Part shown: in pieces, positions 1 through 7,790 of the stretch
How the letters are laid out: every line of letters begins with the position of its first letter
How positions within the stretch are numbered: position 1 is the stretch's first letter
DNA from: Streptomyces naganishii JCM 4654
GTDB taxonomy: Bacteria; Actinomycetota; Actinomycetes; Streptomycetales; Streptomycetaceae
Assembly: GCF_014650575.1 (NCBI RefSeq)
Contig: NZ_BMVF01000017.1
Location: 62,001 to 126,000 of the forward strand
Direction: 5' to 3'
DNA length: 64,000 bases
Position numbers and translations under genes: made by a program
The notes under the pieces: model-generated
Databases searched by the model: none
What the model saw: only the letters and a program-made list of their open reading frames with translations
Told to the model about the DNA's origin: nothing

Positions 1-174
1 GGCCTCAAGGGCGCCATGAAGAACGCCAACCGCAGCGGCGCCCGCTTCACCCTGGTCGCCGGTGAGCGCGACCTCGCCGAGGGCGTCGTCCAGCTCAAGG
101 ACATGGAGTCCGGCGAGCAGACGGCGATCGGCGTGGACGAGATCGTGGCGGAACTGGAGTCACGCCTCGGCTGA
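1..174 (+). CDS. hisS: Histidyl-tRNA synthetase, C-terminal end (partial)
   Basis: Only the last 57 codons are in the window; the gene enters from the left edge and stops with TGA. The fragment ends with a segment of the type GARFTLVAGERDLAEG followed by a QTAIGVDEIVAELESRLG tail, which fits the anticodon-binding domain end of class IIa histidyl-tRNA synthetases. The enzyme charges tRNA-His in the cytoplasm. The neighbourhood (rarA, rpsD, alaS downstream) is where hisS lies in Streptomyces. The assignment rests on a short fragment plus context, so the family call is good but catalytic residues cannot be checked. Confidence 0.8.
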   Translation, partial: GLKGAMKNANRSGARFTLVAGERDLAEGVVQLKDMESGEQTAIGVDEIVAELESRLG

Positions 175-276
175 GCGCCGGCGGACGAGCGGCCGGGGCG
201 AACGGCCGAGACGAGTGGGGGCGGCCGGACGTCAACTCCGCGCCCGCCGCTTCACGCGGCCGAATGATTCCGAAGC

Positions 277-304
277 GCGACCGGCACGCACGCGTGCCGG
301 TCGC
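277..304 (+). terminator. Hairpin terminator after hisS
   Basis: A perfect 12-bp inverted repeat (GCGACCGGCACG / CGTGCCGGTCGC) with a 4-nt loop lies about 100 nt after the hisS stop. There is no T-run, as is common for GC-rich actinobacterial terminators. The rest of the 175-464 gap shows no gene. Confidence 0.6.
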
Positions 305-464
305 CTTGGGGTACGGACCTGCGCGCGGACCTTGTCCGGAACCGAACGCCCTGGGCCGCGCGCCCGTATCTCCTTATGTTCACCGAACGGTGAAGACACG
401 CACGCGTGCGGCACAATGGCCATGCCCGAAGAAGGTCCGACTCACAAGTGACGGAATCGGCGTG

Positions 465-1121
465 ATGAGCAAGACGACAGTCAAGGACGTCTCCACGGAG
501 CCCGAACCCGAGCGCGCGGTCCACTCTCCGCGCACGGTGGGCGGCAGCCGCGCCTTCGCGCTGATGCTGGTGATCACCGGCGCGGCCGGACTGCTCGCCG
601 CCTGGGTCATCACGCTCGACAAGCAGAAGATCATGGAGGGCAAGCTCAGCGGCAAGACGTTCACGCCGAGCTGCAGCCTCAACCCGATCGTCTCCTGCGG
701 CAGCGTCATGGAGAGCAAGCAGGCCGCCGCCTTCGGCTTCCCCAACCCCTGGCTCGGCCTCGTCTGCTACGGCATCGTCATCTGCGTCGGCATGAGCCTG
801 CTCGCCCGCGCCACCTTCCCGCGCTGGTACTGGCTGACCTTCAACTTCGGCACCCTCTTCGGTGTCTGCTTCGTCACCTGGCTCCAGTTCCAGTCCCTGT
901 ACCGGATCAACGCCCTGTGCCTGTGGTGCTCACTGGCCTGGGTCGCCACCATCACCATGTTCTGGTACGTGACCTCGCACAACGTCCGCAACGACTTCCT
1001 GCCCGCCCCGCGCCCCGTCAAGAACTTCCTCATGGAGTTCACCTGGGTCCTGCCGGTCACGCACTGCGGCGTCATCGCCATGCTCATCTTCACCCGCTGG
1101 GGCAGCAGCCTCTGGGCCTGA
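465..1121 (+). CDS. Vitamin K epoxide reductase (VKOR) family membrane thiol oxidase
   Basis: This 218-residue membrane protein belongs to the VKOR family, which in actinobacteria replaces DsbB: it reoxidises a periplasmic DsbA-like protein and passes electrons to quinone. It shows a hydrophobic segment near residues 25-47 and further membrane spans to the C-terminus. The first loop carries a cysteine pair (TPSC...VSCGS) and a later segment has the CLWC active-site CxxC pair. I chose ATG 465 (MSKTTVKD); the in-frame GTG at 462 is an equally near alternative, and an open frame to 264 has no clear ribosome site. It sits alone between hisS and rarA. Partner DsbA is not in the window. Confidence 0.85.
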   Translation: MSKTTVKDVSTEPEPERAVHSPRTVGGSRAFALMLVITGAAGLLAAWVITLDKQKIMEGKLSGKTFTPSCSLNPIVSCGSVMESKQAAAFGFPNPWLGLVCYGIVICVGMSLLARATFPRWYWLTFNFGTLFGVCFVTWLQFQSLYRINALCLWCSLAWVATITMFWYVTSHNVRNDFLPAPRPVKNFLMEFTWVLPVTHCGVIAMLIFTRWGSSLWA

Positions 1122-1160
1122 GGCGGACCCGGCCCCGGCCGGGCTGTCAGTGGCGTGACA

Positions 1161-1166
1161 TAGGGT
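1161..1166 (+). promoter_or_regulatory. -10 element of rarA (leaderless transcript)
   Basis: TAGGGT ends 6 nt before the GTG start codon at 1173, so transcription would begin at or next to the start codon. No convincing -35 hexamer is visible. Confidence 0.5.
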
Positions 1167-1172
1167 TTCAGC

Positions 1173-2528
1173 GTGGAACCCGACCTGTTCACCGCCGCAG
1201 CAGAGGAACGCCAGGAGAAGGACCCGGCCGCCAGCCCCCTGGCCGTCCGGATGCGCCCGCGCACCCTGGACGAGGTGGTCGGCCAGCAGCACCTGCTCAA
1301 GCCCGGCTCACCCCTGCGCCGGCTGGTCGGCGAGGGCGCGGGCGGCCCCGCGGGACCCTCGTCGGTGATCCTCTGGGGACCGCCCGGCACCGGCAAGACC
1401 ACCCTGGCCTACGTCGTCTCCAAGGCCACCAACAAGCGCTTCGTGGAGCTCTCGGCGATCACCGCGGGCGTCAAGGAGGTCCGCGCGGTCATCGACGGCG
1501 CCCGCCGCGCCTCCGGGGGGTACGGCAAGGAGACCGTCCTCTTCCTCGACGAGATCCACCGTTTCAGCAAGGCCCAGCAGGACTCCCTGCTCCCCGCCGT
1601 CGAGAACCGCTGGGTGACCCTGATCGCCGCCACCACCGAGAACCCGTACTTCTCCGTCATCTCCCCGCTGCTGTCCCGCTCCCTGCTCCTCACCCTCGAA
1701 CCCCTCACCGACGACGACGTCCGCGGCCTGCTCCGCCGGGCCCTCGACGACGAGCGCGGACTCAAGAGCACCGTCGCCCTCCCCGAGGACACCGAGGACC
1801 ACCTGCTGCGCATCGCAGGCGGCGACGCCCGCCGGGCCCTGACCGCGCTCGAGGCCGCCGCCGGGGCCGCCCTCGACAAGGGCGAGAGCGAGATCGGCCT
1901 CACCACCCTGGAGGAGACCGTCGACCGGGCCGCGGTGAAGTACGACCGCGACGGCGACCAGCACTACGACGTCGCCAGCGCCCTGATCAAGTCCATCCGC
2001 GGCTCCGACGTCGACGCGGCCCTGCACTACCTGGCCCGGATGATCGAGGCCGGCGAGGACCCCCGGTTCATCGCCCGCCGCCTGATGATCTCCGCCAGCG
2101 AGGACATCGGCCTCGCCGACCCGAACGCGCTGCCCATAGCCGTGGCCGCCGCCCAGGCCGTCGCCATGATCGGCTTCCCCGAGGCCGCGCTCACCCTCTC
2201 CCACGCCACCATCGCGCTGGCCCTCGCCCCCAAGTCCAACTCGGCGACCACCGCGATCGGCGCCGCCCTGGACGACGTGCGCAAGGGACTGGCCGGTCCC
2301 GTGCCGCCCCACCTGCGCGACGGGCACTACAAGGGCGCCGCCAAGCTCGGCCACGCCCAGGGCTACGTCTACCCGCACGACCTGCCCGAGGGCATCGCCG
2401 CCCAGCAGTACGCGCCGGACGCCCTCAAGGACCGCGAGTACTACACCCCGGGCCGGCACGGCGCCGAGGCGCGGTACGCGGACGCGGTGGAGTGGACCAG
2501 GCAGCGGCTCGGTCGTAAGCGGTCGTGA
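1173..2528 (+). CDS. rarA: Replication-associated recombination protein A (AAA+ ATPase, RarA/MgsA)
   Basis: A 451-residue AAA+ ATPase of the clamp-loader-like RarA/MgsA/WRNIP1 family, which acts at stalled replication forks and single-strand/double-strand junctions. Walker A is GPPGTGKTT near residue 68 and Walker B is VLFLDEIHRF near residue 121. The N-terminus has the family motif RPRTLDEVVGQQHLL. Sensor motifs (ATTENPYF) and the C-terminal tetramerisation domain (SDVDAALHYLARMIEAGEDP) are present. Length matches the family. The GTG start at 1173 is placed by the N-terminal alignment and by a -10 box giving a leaderless mRNA. The gene stands alone upstream of rpsD. Confidence 0.95.
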   Translation: MEPDLFTAAAEERQEKDPAASPLAVRMRPRTLDEVVGQQHLLKPGSPLRRLVGEGAGGPAGPSSVILWGPPGTGKTTLAYVVSKATNKRFVELSAITAGVKEVRAVIDGARRASGGYGKETVLFLDEIHRFSKAQQDSLLPAVENRWVTLIAATTENPYFSVISPLLSRSLLLTLEPLTDDDVRGLLRRALDDERGLKSTVALPEDTEDHLLRIAGGDARRALTALEAAAGAALDKGESEIGLTTLEETVDRAAVKYDRDGDQHYDVASALIKSIRGSDVDAALHYLARMIEAGEDPRFIARRLMISASEDIGLADPNALPIAVAAAQAVAMIGFPEAALTLSHATIALALAPKSNSATTAIGAALDDVRKGLAGPVPPHLRDGHYKGAAKLGHAQGYVYPHDLPEGIAAQQYAPDALKDREYYTPGRHGAEARYADAVEWTRQRLGRKRS

Positions 2529-2846
2529 GCACCCTGTAGACTTCCCGGAGCGCTGAGTCCCGTGTCCGGCTTCGGCCGGCGCGTCAGAGCGGGACAACCA
2601 GCCGGATCCCAGCCCCCCGGGGCCGGAATCCAGGAGCGTCGCGCACCGTCGATTCGGTGTCGCGGGCAGCCCACCACCACCCGGAGCACCGGGACCGGCA
2701 GGTGGGCCACTCGCGTGCTGCACGTATGTGCCCAGACCAGGGAAGCGGCTGCCCGGCAGGTCCCACGCGGACCCGGCGGGTTTTCTCGGCTGCGGATGCG
2801 ACCTCCCTGAACACTGACGAGCCGGAAAACTAGGAAAAGGAAAACA
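2529..2846 (+). promoter_or_regulatory. Long rpsD leader/promoter region without a gene
   Basis: This 318-nt gap has a TAnnnT-type -10 element (TAGACT, 2537-2542) right after rarA, which would give an rpsD leader of about 300 nt. Several GC-rich inverted segments follow, ending in an A-rich stretch with the ribosome-binding site just before rpsD. Long leaders of S4 genes can carry S4-binding autoregulatory structures in other bacteria; I cannot identify a known motif here. Short open frames in it look non-coding. Confidence 0.4.
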
Positions 2847-3461
2847 GTGGCGAACCAGTCCCGCCCCAAGGTCAAGAAGTCGCGTGCCCTCGGCATCGCG
2901 CTGACCCCGAAGGCCGTCAAGTACTTCGAGGCCCGCCCCTACCCGCCGGGTGAGCACGGCCGCGGCCGCAAGCAGAACTCGGACTACAAGGTCCGTCTGC
3001 TCGAGAAGCAGCGTCTGCGTGCGCAGTACGACGTGTCCGAGCGCCAGCTCGTCCGCGCCTACGAGCGTGCCTCCAAGGTCCAGGGCAAGACCGGTGAGGC
3101 TCTGATCATCGAGCTCGAGCGCCGTCTCGACGCGCTGGTCCTGCGTTCGGGCATCGCCCGCACGATCTACCAGGCTCGCCAGATGGTCGTCCACGGCCAC
3201 ATCCAGGTCAACGGCCAGAAGGTCGACAAGCCGTCCTTCCGCGTGCGCCCCGACGACGTCGTCCAGGTCCGCGACCGCTCCAAGGACAAGACGCTCTTCC
3301 AGATCTCCCGTGAGGGCGGCTTCGCCCCCGAGGGCGAGACCCCGCGCTACCTCCAGGTGAACCTCAAGGCCCTGGCGTTCCGCCTGGACCGCGAGCCGAA
3401 CCGCAAGGAGATCCCGGTGATCTGCGACGAGCAGCTCGTCGTCGAGTACTACGCCCGCTGA
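2847..3461 (+). CDS. rpsD: 30S ribosomal protein S4
   Basis: A 204-residue S4 protein, the 16S rRNA-binding primary assembly protein of the small subunit body. The N-terminal region (SRALGIALTPKAVKYFEARPYPPGEHGR) and an S4 RNA-binding domain around residues 92-155 (RLDALVLRSGIARTIYQARQMVVHGHIQVNG) are clear. The N-terminus has no cysteines, so it is the zinc-free (C-minus) form. Start is GTG 2847 behind an A/G-rich ribosome site (aggaaaaggaaaaca). It is monocistronic: a hairpin follows within 110 nt. Confidence 0.97.
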   Translation: MANQSRPKVKKSRALGIALTPKAVKYFEARPYPPGEHGRGRKQNSDYKVRLLEKQRLRAQYDVSERQLVRAYERASKVQGKTGEALIIELERRLDALVLRSGIARTIYQARQMVVHGHIQVNGQKVDKPSFRVRPDDVVQVRDRSKDKTLFQISREGGFAPEGETPRYLQVNLKALAFRLDREPNRKEIPVICDEQLVVEYYAR

Positions 3462-3521
3462 TCACCGGCACGCCGTAGCACCACCGCGCGCGGTACCACC
3501 GCGCGCAGCAGCACCGCAGTC

Positions 3522-3568
3522 GAGCCCGCCGTCTCCCCGCCCGCGAGGGCGGGTGAGCCGGCGGGCTC
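3522..3568 (+). terminator. Hairpin terminator after rpsD
   Basis: A long inverted repeat begins GAGCCCGCCG and ends CGGCGGGCTC, with an inner CCGCCC/GGGCGG stem, about 60 nt after the rpsD stop. No T-run follows. Confidence 0.6.
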
Positions 3569-3635
3569 ACGCGTCCGCGCGACGGCCGCCCCGCCGCGGA
3601 CGGTAATCCGGTACGGAGCCCCACCCGCGGCGCGA

Positions 3636-3641
3636 TAGGCT
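3636..3641 (+). promoter_or_regulatory. Candidate -10 element upstream of the DUF948 gene
   Basis: TAGGCT fits the TAnnnT actinobacterial -10 pattern and lies about 60 nt before the start of the next gene, after the rpsD terminator. No clear -35 is seen. Confidence 0.4.
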
Positions 3642-3701
3642 CGGTGCACTGATTCTTTTGATTCCGATGTTCACTGCATGTTCAGGGAGCGGGTGCGCAC
3701 A

Positions 3702-4145
3702 GTGACCGGTGGAGAGGTGGCCGGGATCCTGGTGGCCGTCTTCTGGGCGATCCTGGTCTCCTTCCTCGCCGTCGCGCTGGCGAGGCTGGCCCAGACGCTC
3801 AGGGCGACCACCAAACTCGTCGCGGACGTGACCGACCAGGCGGTTCCACTGCTCGCCGACGCCTCGCAGGCGGTGCGCTCCGCGCAGACCCAGATCGACC
3901 GTGTCGACGCGATCGCCTCCGACGTCCAGGAGGTCACGTCCAACGCCTCCGCGCTGTCGACCACCGTCGCCTCCACCTTCGGCGGCCCCCTGGTCAAGGT
4001 CGCGGCCTTCGGCTACGGCGTCCGCCGCGCGCTCGGCGGCCGCAAGGGCCAGGACGTGCCCGCCAGTACCTCCGGGCGTAACGTGATCGTGGGCCGCACC
4101 GTCCCGGCCGCCCGGCGGGGGAAGCGGAACAACCGGGAGAAGTAA
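3702..4145 (+). CDS. DUF948 family membrane protein
   Basis: A small protein (147 residues from GTG 3702) with one N-terminal membrane span (VAGILVAVFWAILVSFLAVALA) followed by an amphipathic, Ala/Thr/Val-rich helical region with repeated heptad-like pattern (TTKLVADVTDQAVPLLADASQAV...), as in DUF948 proteins, and a basic C-terminal tail ending RGKRNNREK. ATG 3678 is an alternative start, but GTG 3702 has GGGAG upstream and puts the membrane span right at the N-terminus. It is followed after 9 nt by another small protein and alaS, an arrangement conserved in Streptomyces. Its function is unknown; it probably sits at the membrane with its coiled region exposed. Confidence 0.75.
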   Translation: MTGGEVAGILVAVFWAILVSFLAVALARLAQTLRATTKLVADVTDQAVPLLADASQAVRSAQTQIDRVDAIASDVQEVTSNASALSTTVASTFGGPLVKVAAFGYGVRRALGGRKGQDVPASTSGRNVIVGRTVPAARRGKRNNREK

Positions 4146-4154
4146 GGACTAGCC

Positions 4155-4523
4155 ATGTTCCGCCGTACGTTCTGGTTCGGCACCGGTGTCGCCGCCGGCG
4201 TCTGGGCCACCACCAAGGTCAACCGCAAGCTGAGGCAGCTGACCCCCGAGTCCCTCGCCGCGACCGCGGCCAGCAAGGCGCTCGAGACCGGCCACCGCAT
4301 CAAGGACCGCGCGGTCGGCTTCGCGCTCGACGTCCGCGACAACATGGCCCAGCGGGAGGCCGAACTCGGCGACGCCCTCGGCATCAACGCCCCCGTCGAC
4401 CCCGAACTCCCCGCGCCCCGGCGGCACGCCGCCATCGAGAACCGCAACAGCCCGAAGTACGCCGGGAATCCCACGGACCCGTCGTACCCGACGTACTCGT
4501 ACAACCGGAATGAGGACCACTGA
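4155..4523 (+). CDS. Small conserved actinobacterial protein (DUF6167-like)
   Basis: A 122-residue protein beginning MFRRTFWFGTGVAAGVWATTKVNRK, where the first 20 residues could form a short membrane-associated helix. The middle is a charged helix and the end is a Pro/Tyr/Asn-rich tail (PSYPTYSYNRNEDH). I recognise the type as a small Streptomyces protein always found before alaS, probably DUF6167, but no function is known. Its stop overlaps the alaS start (TGATG), so it is translationally coupled to alaS. Confidence 0.65.
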   Translation: MFRRTFWFGTGVAAGVWATTKVNRKLRQLTPESLAATAASKALETGHRIKDRAVGFALDVRDNMAQREAELGDALGINAPVDPELPAPRRHAAIENRNSPKYAGNPTDPSYPTYSYNRNEDH

Positions 4524-7195
4524 TGGAGTCGGCTGAGATCCGCCGCCGCTGGCTGAGCTTCTTCGAGGAGCGCGGGCACACCGTCGTCCCTTCGGCGTCG
4601 CTCATCGCGGACGACCCGACTCTGCTCCTCGTCCCGGCCGGCATGGTGCCCTTCAAGCCCTACTTCCTGGGCGAGGTCAAGCCGCCCTTCCCGCGCGCCA
4701 CCAGCGTGCAGAAGTGCGTGCGCACCCCGGACATCGAAGAGGTCGGCAAGACCACGCGGCACGGCACCTTCTTCCAGATGTGCGGCAACTTCTCCTTCGG
4801 CGACTACTTCAAGGAAGGCGCCATCAAGCTCGCCTGGGAGCTGCTCACCACCCCCCAGGACAAGGGCGGTTACGGCCTGGAGCCGGAGAAGCTCTGGATC
4901 ACCGTCTACAAGGACGACGACGAGGCCGAGCAGATCTGGCGCGACGTCGTGGGCGTCCCCGCCGAGCGCATCCAGCGCCTGGGCATGAAGGACAACTTCT
5001 GGTCCATGGGCGTGCCCGGCCCCTGCGGCCCCTGCTCCGAGATCAACTACGACCGCGGCCCCGAGTTCGGCGCCGAGGGCGGCCCCGCCGTCAACGACGA
5101 GCGGTACGTGGAGATCTGGAACCTCGTCTTCATGCAGTACGAGCGCGGCGAGGGCACCGGCAAGGACAACTTCGAGATCCTCGGGGACCTGCCGAGCAAG
5201 AACATCGACACCGGCCTCGGCCTCGAGCGGCTCGCCATGATTCTGCAGGGCGTGCAGAACATGTACGAGATCGACACCTCCATGGCCGTCATCAAGAAGG
5301 CCACCGAACTGACCGGCGTGGCCTACGGCGACGCCCACGGCTCGGACGTGTCCCTGCGCGTGGTCACCGACCACATGCGCACCGCCACCATGCTCATCGG
5401 CGACGGCGTCACCCCCGGCAACGAGGGCCGCGGCTACGTGCTGCGCCGCATCATGCGCCGCGCCATCCGCAACATGCGCCTGCTCGGCGCCACCGGCCCG
5501 GTCGTCAAGGACCTCATCGAGGTCGTCATCGGCATGATGGGGCAGCAGTACCCGGAGCTGGTCACCGACCGCGAGCGCATCGAGAAGGTCGCCCTCGCCG
5601 AGGAGAACGCCTTCCTGAAGACCCTCAAGGCCGGCACCAACATCCTCGACACCGCCGTCACCGAGACCAAGCAGGCCGGCGGCACCGTGCTGCCCGGCGA
5701 CAAGGCCTTCCTGCTCCACGACACCTGGGGCTTCCCCATCGACCTCACCCTGGAGATGGCCGCCGAACAGGGCCTCGCCGTGGACGAGGAGGGCTTCCGC
5801 CGCCTGATGAAGGAGCAGCGGGAGCGCGCCAAGGCCGACGCCCAGGCCAAGAAGACCGGCCACGCCGACCTCGGCGCCTACCGTGAGATCGCCGACACCG
5901 CCGGCGAGACCGACTTCATCGGGTACACCGACACCGAGGGCGAGTCCACCATCGTCGGGATCCTCGTCGACGGCGTCTCCTCCCCGGCCGCCACCGAGGG
6001 CGACGAGGTCGAGGTCGTCCTGGACCGCACCCCGTTCTACGCCGAGGGCGGCGGCCAGATCGGCGACACCGGCCGCATCAAGGCCGACTCCGGCGCCGTC
6101 ATCGAGGTCCGCGACTGCCAGAAGCCGGTGCCCGGCGTCTACGTCCACAAGGGCGTCGTCCAGGTCGGCGAGGTGACGGTGGGCGCCAAGGCCCACGCCG
6201 CCATCGACAACCGCCGCCGCAAGGCCATCGCCCGCGCCCACTCGGCCACGCACCTGACCCACCAGGCCCTGCGCGACGCCCTCGGCCCGACGGCCGCCCA
6301 GGCGGGCTCGGAGAACCAGCCCGGCCGCTTCCGCTTCGACTTCGGCTCCCCGTCCGCCGTCCCGACGGCCGTGATGACCGACGTCGAGCAGAAGATCAAC
6401 GAGGTGCTCGCCCGCGACCTCGACGTCCGCGCCGAGGTCATGGGCATCGACGACGCCCGGAAGCAGGGCGCCATCGCCGAGTTCGGCGAGAAGTACGGCG
6501 AGCGGGTCCGCGTCGTGACCATCGGCGACTTCTCCAAGGAGCTGTGCGGCGGCACGCACGTCCACAACACCGCCCAGCTGGGCCTGGTCAAGCTGCTCGG
6601 CGAGTCGTCGATCGGCTCGGGTGTGCGCCGTATCGAGGCCCTCGTCGGCGTCGACGCCTACAACTTCCTCGCCCGCGAGCACACGGTCGTCAACCAGCTC
6701 ACCGAGCTGCTCAAGGGCCGAGCCGAGGAGCTGCCGGAGAAGGTCTCCGCCATGCTCGGCAAGCTGAAGGACGCCGAGAAGGAGATCGAGAAGTTCCGCG
6801 CCGAGAAGGTGCTCCAGGCCGCCGCCGGTCTCGCCGAGTCCGCCAAGGACGTGCGCGGCGTCGCCGTCGTCACCGGCCAGGTCCCGGACGGCACCACGCC
6901 CGACGACCTGCGCAAGCTGGTCCTCGACGTGCGCGGCCGCATCCAGGGCGGCCGTGCCGCCGTGGTGGCCCTGTTCACCGTCAACAACGGCAAGCCGCTC
7001 ACGGTCATCGCCACCAACGAGGCCGCCCGGGAGCGTGGCCTGAAGGCCGGTGACCTGGTCCGCGCCGCCGCCAAGACCCTCGGCGGCGGTGGCGGCGGCA
7101 AGCCGGACGTCGCCCAGGGCGGCGGCCAGAACCCGGCCGCGGTCGGCGAGGCCGTGGACGCCGTCGAGCGTCTCGTGGCGGAAACGGCCAAGTGA
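4523..7195 (+). CDS. alaS: Alanyl-tRNA synthetase
   Basis: An 890-residue class II alanyl-tRNA synthetase of full length. It charges tRNA-Ala and edits mischarged Ser/Gly. The aminoacylation domain starts IRRRWLSFFEERGHTVVPSAS and contains motif 2 (HGTFFQMCGNFSFGDYFK). The editing domain has the zinc motif pair HSATHL (near residue 572) and CGGTH (near residue 674). A coiled segment and a DHHA1-type C-terminal domain (GGGGGGKPDVAQGGGQ) end the protein. The ATG overlaps the upstream stop, and its own stop overlaps the ruvX GTG, giving a coupled cluster. Confidence 0.98.
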   Translation: MESAEIRRRWLSFFEERGHTVVPSASLIADDPTLLLVPAGMVPFKPYFLGEVKPPFPRATSVQKCVRTPDIEEVGKTTRHGTFFQMCGNFSFGDYFKEGAIKLAWELLTTPQDKGGYGLEPEKLWITVYKDDDEAEQIWRDVVGVPAERIQRLGMKDNFWSMGVPGPCGPCSEINYDRGPEFGAEGGPAVNDERYVEIWNLVFMQYERGEGTGKDNFEILGDLPSKNIDTGLGLERLAMILQGVQNMYEIDTSMAVIKKATELTGVAYGDAHGSDVSLRVVTDHMRTATMLIGDGVTPGNEGRGYVLRRIMRRAIRNMRLLGATGPVVKDLIEVVIGMMGQQYPELVTDRERIEKVALAEENAFLKTLKAGTNILDTAVTETKQAGGTVLPGDKAFLLHDTWGFPIDLTLEMAAEQGLAVDEEGFRRLMKEQRERAKADAQAKKTGHADLGAYREIADTAGETDFIGYTDTEGESTIVGILVDGVSSPAATEGDEVEVVLDRTPFYAEGGGQIGDTGRIKADSGAVIEVRDCQKPVPGVYVHKGVVQVGEVTVGAKAHAAIDNRRRKAIARAHSATHLTHQALRDALGPTAAQAGSENQPGRFRFDFGSPSAVPTAVMTDVEQKINEVLARDLDVRAEVMGIDDARKQGAIAEFGEKYGERVRVVTIGDFSKELCGGTHVHNTAQLGLVKLLGESSIGSGVRRIEALVGVDAYNFLAREHTVVNQLTELLKGRAEELPEKVSAMLGKLKDAEKEIEKFRAEKVLQAAAGLAESAKDVRGVAVVTGQVPDGTTPDDLRKLVLDVRGRIQGGRAAVVALFTVNNGKPLTVIATNEAARERGLKAGDLVRAAAKTLGGGGGGKPDVAQGGGQNPAAVGEAVDAVERLVAETAK

Positions 7196-7668
7196 GCTCG
7201 GCGATGAGAAGGGGACGCCGGCTCGCGATCGACGTCGGCGACGCCCGGATCGGGGTCGCCTCGTGCGACCCCGACGGGATCCTCGCCACGCCGGTGGAGA
7301 CGGTTCCCGGCCGGGACGTCCCGGCGGCGCACCGCCGCCTGAGGCAGCTCGTCGAGGAGTACGAGCCCCTCGAGGTGATCGTCGGTCTCCCTCGCTCGCT
7401 CAAGGGCGGCGAGGGACCGGCCGCGGTCAAGGTCCGCGCCTTCGCCGGTGAACTGGCCAAGGGCATCGCACCGGTGCCGGTCCGCCTGGTGGACGAGCGG
7501 ATGACGACGGTCACGGCCAGTCAGGGGCTGCGCGCCTCCGGGGTGCGGTCCAGGAAGGGACGCTCCGTCATCGACCAGGCCGCCGCCGTCATCATCCTGC
7601 AGCAGGCCCTGGAATCCGAACGGGTGTCAGGCAAAGCACCCGGCGAGGGCGTCGAAGTGGTCATCTGA
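7192..7668 (+). CDS. ruvX: Putative pre-16S rRNA nuclease / Holliday junction resolvase-like YqgF
   Basis: A 158-residue RNase H-fold protein of the YqgF/RuvX family, involved in 16S rRNA 5' end processing and proposed as a Holliday junction resolvase. The first acidic residue lies in AIDVGDARIGVASCDP, followed by VIVGLPRSLKGGEGPA and VDERMTTVTASQGL, and the last conserved acidic residue in GRSVIDQAAAVIILQ. The GTG start overlaps the alaS stop by 4 nt (GTGA), so the two are co-translated. About 120 nt separate it from mltG. Confidence 0.9.
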   Translation: MSSAMRRGRRLAIDVGDARIGVASCDPDGILATPVETVPGRDVPAAHRRLRQLVEEYEPLEVIVGLPRSLKGGEGPAAVKVRAFAGELAKGIAPVPVRLVDERMTTVTASQGLRASGVRSRKGRSVIDQAAAVIILQQALESERVSGKAPGEGVEVVI

Positions 7669-7790
7669 TCGCGATACGGTAACGTTCCGCGCGATGCGGC
7701 GGTGTTCGAACAGCCGCCGCACAGCAAAGAGGCGGGACGGAAGCCGGGCGAGAAGCCGCGCGACCGCCGCCTCGCGGCTCTAGGGGATCG

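Noticed and set aside
62..451. 129-codon frame over the end of hisS and the following gap
   Set aside because: Arg/Ser/Pro-rich shadow of hisS crossing the terminator hairpin.
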